Source: an uncultured beta proteobacterium (GTDB taxonomy: Bacteria > Pseudomonadota > Gammaproteobacteria > Burkholderiales > Burkholderiaceae_C). Taken from it: 8,215 nt of DNA. Where the stretch lies: the NCBI GenBank assembly GCA_903927495.1, contig CAIYNH010000026.1:1-8215 (forward strand), in the 5' to 3' direction. Every line of letters starts with the position of its first letter. Positions within the stretch are counted from its first letter, which is position 1. The translations under genes and the position numbers were made by a program. The notes beneath the pieces were generated by a model. The model had not been told where the DNA came from. It did not search any database and saw nothing but the letters and a program-made list of their open reading frames with translations. Shown in pieces: positions 1 to 5,508 of the stretch.

Positions 1-623
1 GCACCGCCGTTCAGCGTATCGTCCCCGGCACCGCCAGACAAAACGTCGTTGCCCACTCCCCCCAACAAGTTGTCGATGCCATCACCACCGTAGAGGCTGT
101 CGTCACCCTCATTGCCCAGCAAGGTGTCATTGCCAGCGCCACCAGACAACACGTTGTTATTTAGGTCGCCAATCAGTGCATCGGCGTATTGCCCGCCAGT
201 AGCGCTCTCGATGTCACGCAATGAGTCTGCGCCCATTCCCGTGGCCACGCCCAGGTTAAGGTTGACGGTGACAGCTCCGGTGGCATCGGAATACAGAACG
301 GTATCAATCCCGGCACCACCCGCCAGGGTGTCATCACCGGCACCCCCATTGAGTGCATCGTTGCCAGTGTCGCCAGACAAAACATCATTACCCGCGTCAC
401 CATTGAGCGAGTCATCGCCCGCATCACCAATTAAAGTGTCGTTGCCGGCAGCGCCGCTCAAGACGTTGGCATTCTGGTCACCAATCAGCGTATCAGCATA
501 CTGGCTGCCTATGAGATTCTCAATAGAGATCAAAACATCTGTGCCAACGCCAGCCCCGCTGGCACTGCCGGTAGCCAAATTTGCCGTGACTGGTCCGGTA
601 CCATCACCAAATTGAACTGTGTC
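1..623 (-). repeat. Two tandem ~105-residue modules inside the RTX protein
   Basis: Residues 21-123 and 127-227 of the RTX protein align as two copies of one module: a spacer (DTVQFGDGTG... / DTVLYSDATG...), an IENLIGSQYADTLIGD / IESATGGQYADALIGD block at residues 54-69 and 158-173, then a run of nonapeptides ending GGAGDDTL. The offset between the QYAD blocks is 104 residues. The copies differ at many codons, so this is an old duplication. The second copy is cut by the window edge. Confidence 0.8.
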
Positions 624-683
624 AACTTCGGTTGTGGTGCCAGTGAAAATGGTGTTTGCAGTCGTCGCAACAAATAGTGTCAT
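1..683 (-). CDS. RTX (hemolysin-type calcium-binding repeat) protein, N-terminal part, truncated by window edge
   Basis: Reading the minus strand from the ATG at 683-681 gives 227 codons with no stop up to the left edge, so only the N-terminal part is present. The protein begins MTLFVATTANTIFTG and has no Sec signal peptide. It contains many RTX nonapeptides of the GGAGNDTL type, e.g. residues 77-123 (GNDTLIGDAGDDSLNGDAG and onward) and 180-227. RTX repeats are known to bind calcium and fold into a parallel beta-roll, and such proteins usually leave the cell through a type I secretion system using a C-terminal signal; that end lies outside the window. Between the repeat blocks are spacers of the 'DTVxY...VTVNL...DxLxxIE...GxQYADxLIGD' type, common in large RTX proteins. 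No cysteine occurs in the visible part. The start is supported by a GGGAGA Shine-Dalgarno sequence 8 bases upstream. Final function (adhesin, enzyme, S-layer or matrix protein) cannot be told from this end. Confidence 0.92.
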   Translation of the reverse strand, partial: MTLFVATTANTIFTGTTTEVDTVQFGDGTGPVTANLATGSASGAGVGTDVLISIENLIGSQYADTLIGDQNANVLSGAAGNDTLIGDAGDDSLNGDAGNDVLSGDTGNDALNGGAGDDTLAGGAGIDTVLYSDATGAVTVNLNLGVATGMGADSLRDIESATGGQYADALIGDLNNNVLSGGAGNDTLLGNEGDDSLYGGDGIDNLLGGVGNDVLSGGAGDDTLNGG

Positions 684-691
684 TGTGTAAA

Positions 692-697
692 TCTCCC
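692..697 (-). promoter_or_regulatory. Ribosome binding site of the RTX gene
   Basis: The minus strand reads GGGAGA followed by 8 bases and the ATG at 683-681. This fixes the RTX start against any internal start. Confidence 0.75.
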
Positions 698-799
698 GAT
701 TGAGCCAAATCAAACAGTCACAGCAACTGCGTGCTGTTATTTGACGAATTACTGTACCATGCGCCGGCAGATTCGACTTGTTGGTGAATGCTGACACCT

Positions 800-815
800 T
801 GAAAAATATTTTTCA
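800..815. repeat. Perfect 16-bp palindrome TGAAAAATATTTTTCA
   Basis: The two 8-base halves (TGAAAAAT and ATTTTTCA) are exact reverse complements with no spacer. It lies 117 bases upstream of the RTX start codon. Such a site could be a protein-binding operator or a bend. It is A+T-only in its core, so chance is more likely here than for the longer palindromes nearby. Confidence 0.6.
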
Positions 816-848
816 CACAATCTTCCCATTCATGCAATAATCGCGCTG

Positions 849-878
849 ACTTGGAGTAAGAACTTTCTTACTTCAAGT
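849..878. repeat. Palindrome 1 of a related pair (14-bp arms)
   Basis: Arms ACTTGGAGTAAGAA and TTCTTACTTCAAGT flank a 2-base CT centre and match at 13 of 14 positions. The 2-base centre favours a dimeric-regulator operator over an RNA hairpin, although T5 follows nearby at 880-884. Shares core GTAAGAAcTTTCTTAC with the next palindrome. Confidence 0.75.
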
Positions 879-882
879 ATTT

Positions 883-908
883 TTGATGCAAGAAGTTTCT
901 TACATCAA
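883..908. repeat. Palindrome 2 of a related pair (12-bp arms)
   Basis: Arms TTGATGCAAGAA and TTCTTACATCAA flank a 2-base GT centre and match at 11 of 12 positions. The core 888-903 matches 856-871 of palindrome 1 at 14 of 16 positions, and the TTCTTAC-TCAA half is shared. Centre-to-centre distance is 32 bases, about three turns of B-DNA, so two dimers would sit on the same face. The regulator is not identified. Confidence 0.75.
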
Positions 909-912
909 GACT

Positions 913-927
913 TATTTGTAACAAATA
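913..927. repeat. Perfect 15-bp palindrome centred on A920
   Basis: TATTTGT and ACAAATA are exact reverse complements around one central A. It lies 81 bases upstream of the start of the 843-residue protein and 5 bases beyond palindrome 2. Its sequence is unrelated to the paired palindromes, so it would be a different binding site if functional. Confidence 0.55.
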
Positions 928-994
928 CCAGTTAAATCGCCCTTGCTTTTAAAGCCATTTGTAGATGGCAACGTTGCTGGGGCCACGCATATTT

Positions 995-1000
995 AGGGGA
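995..1000 (+). promoter_or_regulatory. Ribosome binding site of the 843-residue protein gene
   Basis: AGGGGA is followed by 7 bases and the ATG at 1008, a good Shine-Dalgarno placement that fixes this start. Confidence 0.75.
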
Positions 1001-1007
1001 ATTAAAC

Positions 1008-3068
1008 ATGGCAAACAACATCGCAACAATCACGCCCGTAGATACGGGGAGCGTGGGACACCCTCAGACAGTGACTGAGGCCGGCTACGCCATGACGCGA
1101 TTCAATCTCACACCTTCTTTGTCCTCGGCTACTGTCGTTGGTGCAACGCTGGTTGGCACAGGCACCAGTACATCTGACTTCACTGGTTTCCAGTACAGCA
1201 TGGGCGATAGCGGTATTTGGTTGAATGTCAACTCGCCATCAGAACCAACCTCAACCCTGAACCAGTTCACCATCAACGCGGGTTTTAACCATTTCTTCCT
1301 GCGCACGTATATCAATGCGGATAATGCTCAGGAAACGGGTGAAGCTGTCACATTCACAGTGAGTCAATTAACCACAAGCATTGGTCTTGAAAACAGCTGG
1401 AACGCAGCCAGCACCTGGCAGTTGGCTGACCCGTCTTTCACGGCCGTGTCCTTTATTCTTGATACTACTAACGCAACGATTGTTGCCCCTTCAATCGTTG
1501 CTGATGTTAAGGTCGAGGAAGGTCACACCGCCTACGCCCTCTACAACATCGTGCTTCCAGGCACCAGCACTGGCGCTGCTTTGGCAAGCAATCCCTTTAC
1601 GTCTACCGGGAACACAGTGGTCAACGTCGGCGTTGCTGGCATAGGATCGACTCAGGGCGCAACCACTGCATTTGACTTTGGAACTTTGTATTACCGCGCA
1701 TCAACCGATGGCACAGTGTTTGGGACTGCTGACTTGAGTACTACGACAACTGGATGGGCTGCAGTTCCAACCACAGGTCAAATCAGTTTGATCGCCGGTA
1801 CAACCAAATTCGAATTGGGTGTTTTTGTTAACAACGATGCCAATGTTGAAATCGGTGAAGGGCTGGTTTTCACTGCATCACAAACAGTTGAGGGGGCTAC
1901 TCTTCAAGGCAGTTGGTATGTTGGTGGCACAGTTAATTTGTTTGATCCAGGTGCAGCGGGGTCGAATCATGCAGTAACCCCAGTAAGCATTTCGCTGGAT
2001 GCACGTAACAAAACTGGAGCCGTCGATCAGATCAATATCGACGAAGGCCACGCCGCCACGGCAAAGTTTGACCTATCTGGCACTACTGGACTTGGTGGCG
2101 TTACCGGCACTTTTGCTGGCAATACTCAAATCACTTATGTGGATGTGAGCGTTGCCGGTGTGGGTGCAACGCAAGGTACGACTGGTGATTTTGGTGCTTT
2201 GTACTACCACGTAGATTCGGCCGTTGACAACGCTGCATCTTATGAACACACAGTAGCGACTTCCGGGGTGGCGACGGGCATGGATCTTTCATACTGGACT
2301 GCGGCTCCTTCCAACGGCATGGTTCCCTTGGCAATTGGAACGAAATCATTTGAACTTGGTGTATTCGTTCATAACGATGCCGTTGTTGAAACCGGTGAAG
2401 CTGTTACCTTTTCGGTCAGTCAGCAAGCTAACAGCATTACGCTTACAGACAGTTGGTATGTCTCAGGCACGGTGAATATTTTTGATCAGGGTTCTGTTGG
2501 ATCAAGCACTCCAGTTGTGCCTGTTAAAGTCGTTCTGGATCAAGCAACAAACAAGACTTTGGTCAGCGGTGTTTGGGTAGACCACGTCAATGTCGATGAA
2601 GGACACGTTGCGATTGCCAAGTTTGACTTAGTCAATCCAACAAGTTTGGCTTCCTCTCCACTTGATGGCGTAGGCGGCAGTTCGGCTCAGGCGTCTACTT
2701 GGCTTGATGTGAGCGTGGCTGGCGTTGGTGCGACACAAGGAACTTTGGCAAACGGTCATGACTTCGGTGATTTGTATTATCGATTGGATAATTATGCTCG
2801 TGAAGGCATTGCTACAGTATCAGGAATAACTGGACTTTTATCTCCTGCTGTTTGGGAGCGGGTGTCAACGACGACCGGTGACCTTCATAAGGGTCAGGTG
2901 ATGCTACCGTATGGAGTCACGAGCTTTGAGCTGGGTGTAATGGCACACAGTGATGGTGTATTTGAATCTGGTGAGGCAGTGACCTTTACTGTAAGTCAGC
3001 TCGCCAATAGTTTATCTATTACAGATAGTTGGTACGTATCGGGAACCGTGAATCTGATCGACCCAGGA
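1008..3068 (+). repeat. Four-fold internal protein repeat (units of about 140-192 residues)
   Basis: Unit ends fall at ADPS (141-143), LFDPG (311-315), IFDQG (491-495) and LIDPG (683-687). In bases these are roughly 1008-1436, 1437-1952, 1953-2492 and 2493-3068. Units 2, 3 and 4 are 172, 180 and 192 residues; the growth comes from inserts in the loop after the DEGH strand and in the stretch after YY(R/H). The shared motifs use different codons (compare VAGVGATQG at 2151-2177 and 2715-2741), so the duplication is not recent. Confidence 0.75.
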
Positions 3069-3539
3069 ACATCCCCTAGCAATACATTTATTGGTGGAGA
3101 AGGTGCTGATCTATTTGTGGCCACCAGTGGCGATGATGTGTTTGTTATCCCAGCCAATACCTCAATTCTTGATTTAGTGTCATATACAACTGCTGTTGGT
3201 GGATCTAATACAGCCGCTCAATTTGACACCATTTCAAATCTGGATAAAGTTCACGACAAGATCAATGTGGGATTGTTTGACAATAATGGTGCTCCTGCAT
3301 ATTGGACGAGTCATGACTATGTGGACGAGGCAGGTGTTCGTTTAGCTATTGTTAATAATGCTGCACTCACTGGCAATGCTGTCGGTGGGATTTCATTTTA
3401 TAAAGCAGGTGCGGATGGCTACGTGTTTGCTGACACATATCAGGCAGGTCATGTGGATTGGGCTCATGATACGTTTATTAAAATTGTCGGTGGTGGTGGT
3501 TTGACATCAAGTGAAGTGCAAACCATATTCAGTTTTTGA
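1008..3539 (+). CDS. Large repeat protein with Calx-beta-like units and RTX-like C-terminus; probable type I-secreted surface protein
   Basis: 843 residues, no signal peptide, no transmembrane segment and no cysteine. Four diverged units are visible, ending near residues 143, 315, 495 and 687. Units 2-4 each start with a V/I-E/D-EGH motif (169-173, 344-348, 529-533), followed by VAGxGxTQG (209-217, 382-390, 570-578), then FELGVxxxxD (268, 448, 640) and GEAVTFxVSQ, and close with SWYVxGTVNxxDxG. Unit 1 keeps only the last three elements in weaker form (FFLRTYINAD 96-105, GEAVTFTVSQ 111-120). The order 'DEGx ... ND...E.GE..TF.VS' resembles calcium-binding Calx-beta domains; that assignment is inference. 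Residues 688-843 differ: an RTX-like GGEGADLFVATSGDDVFVI (696-714), then a DTISNLDKVHDKINVG block of the kind seen before type I secretion signals, and a hydrophobic end TIFSF. The divergent RTX neighbour fits a secreted surface role. I do not recognise a named family; S-layer protein, adhesin or matrix protein are all possible. Confidence 0.82.
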   Translation: MANNIATITPVDTGSVGHPQTVTEAGYAMTRFNLTPSLSSATVVGATLVGTGTSTSDFTGFQYSMGDSGIWLNVNSPSEPTSTLNQFTINAGFNHFFLRTYINADNAQETGEAVTFTVSQLTTSIGLENSWNAASTWQLADPSFTAVSFILDTTNATIVAPSIVADVKVEEGHTAYALYNIVLPGTSTGAALASNPFTSTGNTVVNVGVAGIGSTQGATTAFDFGTLYYRASTDGTVFGTADLSTTTTGWAAVPTTGQISLIAGTTKFELGVFVNNDANVEIGEGLVFTASQTVEGATLQGSWYVGGTVNLFDPGAAGSNHAVTPVSISLDARNKTGAVDQINIDEGHAATAKFDLSGTTGLGGVTGTFAGNTQITYVDVSVAGVGATQGTTGDFGALYYHVDSAVDNAASYEHTVATSGVATGMDLSYWTAAPSNGMVPLAIGTKSFELGVFVHNDAVVETGEAVTFSVSQQANSITLTDSWYVSGTVNIFDQGSVGSSTPVVPVKVVLDQATNKTLVSGVWVDHVNVDEGHVAIAKFDLVNPTSLASSPLDGVGGSSAQASTWLDVSVAGVGATQGTLANGHDFGDLYYRLDNYAREGIATVSGITGLLSPAVWERVSTTTGDLHKGQVMLPYGVTSFELGVMAHSDGVFESGEAVTFTVSQLANSLSITDSWYVSGTVNLIDPGTSPSNTFIGGEGADLFVATSGDDVFVIPANTSILDLVSYTTAVGGSNTAAQFDTISNLDKVHDKINVGLFDNNGAPAYWTSHDYVDEAGVRLAIVNNAALTGNAVGGISFYKAGADGYVFADTYQAGHVDWAHDTFIKIVGGGGLTSSEVQTIFSF

Positions 3540-3596
3540 TCATTCAATTTGCCCATTTCAACCTCAGCATACTTTTATAGTTACGTTTTTTTCGTC

Positions 3597-3601
3597 AGGA
3601 G
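3597..3601 (+). promoter_or_regulatory. Ribosome binding site of the PEP-CTERM gene
   Basis: AGGAG followed by 8 bases and the ATG at 3610. This decides the start: the open frame extends upstream to an ATG at 3511, but that one overlaps the preceding gene and would bury the signal peptide. Confidence 0.8.
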
Positions 3602-3609
3602 TTGGTGCC

Positions 3610-4152
3610 ATGAAACTTAACAAAGTTTGCAAAACAATTTCTGTTGCGGCTGTAGCAGCAACAGTGAGTATGAGCGCGTATTCTGCCACTCCTAATGTGC
3701 TGGGAGCACTTGCAACCGATAGGGAGACAGTCTTTGATTCTGCCTACATGTCGGGTAACGGGTTAAACCCCAATACGTTCACCGAACAAGTTCAATTTAC
3801 ACTTGGTGCAGGTGAGTCTTTTACGTCAACAGTGATTGGCAGTGTTGACTTTACCAATTTTGGGGTAACACTAACGAGTGGCACCAGTGTAGGTAATTTG
3901 GCTAATTCTGTGAATTTGACTCACGGCTCGGGTAATACCTTTAGCTGGTTACAAACGAGTGCAGCTAGCCCTACATTTTACTCGTTGAACATCACAGGTG
4001 TTTCAAGAACGTACAGCCCAATATATGAGGTTCGTCTTAACGGTATCGCCGCCCCCGTCCCCGAACCAGAAACCTATGCCATGCTCTTAGCTGGTTTGGG
4101 CATGATTGGTGCTGTGGCTCGTCGGCGTGATCGCAAGGTGTTGACTGCCTGA
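3610..4152 (+). CDS. PEP-CTERM sorting domain protein (exosortase substrate)
   Basis: 180 residues. The N-terminus MKLNKVCKTISVAAVAATVSMS is a Sec signal peptide, probably cut near AYSA (residues 23-26). The C-terminus is a textbook PEP-CTERM tail: VPEPE at 150-154, a hydrophobic stretch TYAMLLAGLGMIGAVA (155-170) and a basic end RRRDRK (171-176). In this family the tail is recognised by an exosortase, an inner-membrane transpeptidase-like protease, and the mature protein goes to the surface or the exopolysaccharide matrix. The middle (FTEQVQFTLGAGESF... DFTNFGVTLTSG, about 57-91) is beta-rich and resembles the FxDxF type of PEP-CTERM protein; this subtype is a tentative call. It follows the 843-residue gene by 70 bases with no terminator seen between, so they could be co-transcribed, and a strong terminator follows. 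Sampled lines (3781-3840, 3901-3960) are 43% G+C by hand count, lower than sampled lines of the eps genes. Confidence 0.9.
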   Translation: MKLNKVCKTISVAAVAATVSMSAYSATPNVLGALATDRETVFDSAYMSGNGLNPNTFTEQVQFTLGAGESFTSTVIGSVDFTNFGVTLTSGTSVGNLANSVNLTHGSGNTFSWLQTSAASPTFYSLNITGVSRTYSPIYEVRLNGIAAPVPEPETYAMLLAGLGMIGAVARRRDRKVLTA

Positions 4153-4173
4153 TCGAGTTCTTCGCTGCTTAAC

Positions 4174-4202
4174 AAAAGGGATTGCTGTGCAATCCCTTTT
4201 TT
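4174..4202 (+). terminator. Rho-independent terminator after the PEP-CTERM gene
   Basis: A perfect 12-bp stem, AAAAGGGATTGC (4174-4185) pairing with GCAATCCCTTTT (4189-4200), has a 3-base TGT loop and runs into T6 (4197-4202). It begins 21 bases after the stop of the PEP-CTERM gene and separates that unit from the eps genes. Confidence 0.92.
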
Positions 4203-4261
4203 CATTGCAAAATGAGCATGTCTATTTCAAAAAACCTATTCATGCATTCCATTTGAGGTCT
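4203..4261 (+). promoter_or_regulatory. Leader of the eps genes, probable promoter region
   Basis: Because the terminator at 4174-4202 should stop upstream transcripts, a promoter for epsL-epsD-epsE-epsF is expected in these 59 bases or overlapping the terminator. No convincing -35/-10 pair is visible. A GAGG at 4255-4258 lies only 3 bases before the ATG at 4262, which is shorter than ideal. Confidence 0.35.
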
Positions 4262-5497
4262 ATGGCAACTCACCAAATGCCTCCCGTCATGCGCTTATTG
4301 ACAGCCTTGACTTTGCTTACCGCCTTTGGCTCGGCAACTGCGTTTGCAGAAGAAGCTGCGCCGCTGACTCTCAAGGCAGATGCTGCGCTGACGTTTGACA
4401 GCAACCTTTTCCGGTTGCCATCCGGCAAAGACCCCGCTTTGGTGTTGGGCAAGTCGAGCGCGTCGGAGCGAATCGCCGTCACCAGTTTGGGCTTGAACTT
4501 CAGCAGCACCCTGAGTTTGCAAAAACTTGACCTGGCAGTTAGCCTGGTGGACTCCCAGTATCAAACTTTTGACTACCTGAATAATCTTTCTTACAACTAC
4601 AACGCGGCCCTGCACTGGGGTCTGACGCCAAGTATGTACGGGAACTTCACCAGCAGCCGCAAAGAAACTGCCAATAGCTTTTCAGACTACCTTGGTTTAC
4701 AACAAAGCAACCTGCGCACAGAAACGAATACCCGACTGGATGCGATTTATGAAATTGATGGCCAGTGGCGTATCTCTGGTGGCGTGTCTCATTTCAACCA
4801 AGCCAACCAACAAGCGCTTGTGGCTGGTGGCGACTACAGCACCAACTCGGCAGACCTGGGTTTGGGCTACGTTGCAGGCACCGGCACCAGCCTGACATTC
4901 AGCCAAAAAACAGTGCAAGGTGACTATTTGAACAGAGCCTTGTCCGCTGCGGGTTTTTATGACAACGCCTTCAACCAAGCCGTTAGCGATCTGCGTTTGC
5001 ACTGGGTCTTGATCAACAACACCAGCGCCGACTTTTACCTAAGCTACATCGCCCAAAACCACCCAAACTACCAGGAGCGCAATTTCAGTGGCGTGAACTC
5101 GGGTGCCAGTCTGAACTGGTTACTGACAGGCAAGTCAGCGCTCACTCTGGCCCAGTCGCGCGAGTTTTCAAGCTATGCCACGGCGAACTCCAACTACAGC
5201 CAAACTGATCGCTTCACCATCGGGCCGACATTGCAAATCAGCCCCAAGTCGCTGCTGCGCTTGCGCCACGAGTGGGCACGCACCAATTTCCTGGGTGCGC
5301 CCCCCACAGGAGTCGCACCCAGCCAGCGCAGTGACATCACGCGTGACACGGCCTTGTCGTATTACTGGCAAGCAGAGCAAAGGCTCAGCATCAGCGCAGC
5401 GCTTCAAAATGCAAGCAGAGCCTCCAATCAAACTGGCTTAACTCCTTTAGACTATGAGAGTAACCAGTTAACCATCTCGGCCCAATACAGTTATTAA
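4262..5497 (+). CDS. epsL: Exopolysaccharide operon protein EpsL, predicted outer-membrane beta-barrel
   Basis: 411 residues from the ATG at 4262. A signal peptide is clear: positively charged MRLL, hydrophobic TALTLLTAFGSA, cleavage after AFA (residue 29). The rest is rich in alternating polar/aromatic strands (LGLNFSSTLSLQKLDLAVSLVDSQY, ADFYLSYIAQNHPNY, ALSYYWQAEQRLSISAAL) and ends QYSY with a terminal aromatic residue, typical of outer-membrane barrels; there is no cysteine. The pattern and the position directly before an EpsD/EpsE/EpsF set match the EpsL family of betaproteobacterial eps loci, whose members are thought to act in polymer passage across the outer membrane; the exact role is not established. 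The frame is open back to an ATG at 4187, but that lies inside the terminator stem. ATG 4262 has a close GAGG; ATGs at 4277 and 4289 would also leave a complete signal peptide, so the start is uncertain. Confidence 0.82.
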   Translation: MATHQMPPVMRLLTALTLLTAFGSATAFAEEAAPLTLKADAALTFDSNLFRLPSGKDPALVLGKSSASERIAVTSLGLNFSSTLSLQKLDLAVSLVDSQYQTFDYLNNLSYNYNAALHWGLTPSMYGNFTSSRKETANSFSDYLGLQQSNLRTETNTRLDAIYEIDGQWRISGGVSHFNQANQQALVAGGDYSTNSADLGLGYVAGTGTSLTFSQKTVQGDYLNRALSAAGFYDNAFNQAVSDLRLHWVLINNTSADFYLSYIAQNHPNYQERNFSGVNSGASLNWLLTGKSALTLAQSREFSSYATANSNYSQTDRFTIGPTLQISPKSLLRLRHEWARTNFLGAPPTGVAPSQRSDITRDTALSYYWQAEQRLSISAALQNASRASNQTGLTPLDYESNQLTISAQYSY

Positions 5498-5508
5498 CCC
5501 CTGGCAAC

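Larger units (their letters stand above)
684..1007. promoter_or_regulatory. Divergent intergenic control region
   Basis: These 324 bases separate the starts of the leftward RTX gene and the rightward 843-residue protein gene, so promoters for both should lie here. I see no coding sequence, and no pair of good sigma-70 -35/-10 boxes or sigma-54 -24/-12 boxes on either strand. The stretch GATGGCAACGTTGCTGG (965-981) has GG and GC elements but only 9 bases apart, which is wrong for sigma-54. What stands out is a set of four inverted repeats between 800 and 927, listed separately, within an A+T-richer part of the region. Confidence 0.7.

Noticed and set aside
112..615. Plus-strand open frame of 167 codons (proline/serine/alanine-rich)
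   Set aside because: It is the antisense shadow of the RTX repeats; the minus strand gives a coherent RTX protein with a good ribosome binding site.
1..623. CRISPR-like short direct repeats in the left 620 bases
   Set aside because: The repeated short blocks are codons of RTX nonapeptides in one open frame, without constant repeats separated by unique spacers.
849..884. Palindrome 1 followed by T5 as an intrinsic terminator
   Set aside because: It lies upstream of a gene and between divergent starts, the arms leave only a 2-base loop and are A+T-rich, and a second related palindrome follows; an operator role fits better.
966..981. Possible sigma-54 promoter (TGGC...TTGC) before the 843-residue gene
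   Set aside because: GG and GC are 9 bases apart instead of the required 12, so the element does not fit; it is also explained by a 10-bp palindrome GCAACGTTGC.
3511..3609. Upstream extension of the PEP-CTERM gene to the ATG at 3511
   Set aside because: It overlaps the end of the preceding gene, has no ribosome binding site and would place 33 residues in front of a clean signal peptide; ATG 3610 has AGGAG at the right distance.
4187..4261. Upstream extension of epsL to the ATG at 4187
   Set aside because: The ATG at 4187 lies in the loop of a perfect terminator hairpin, and the extension would bury the signal peptide.
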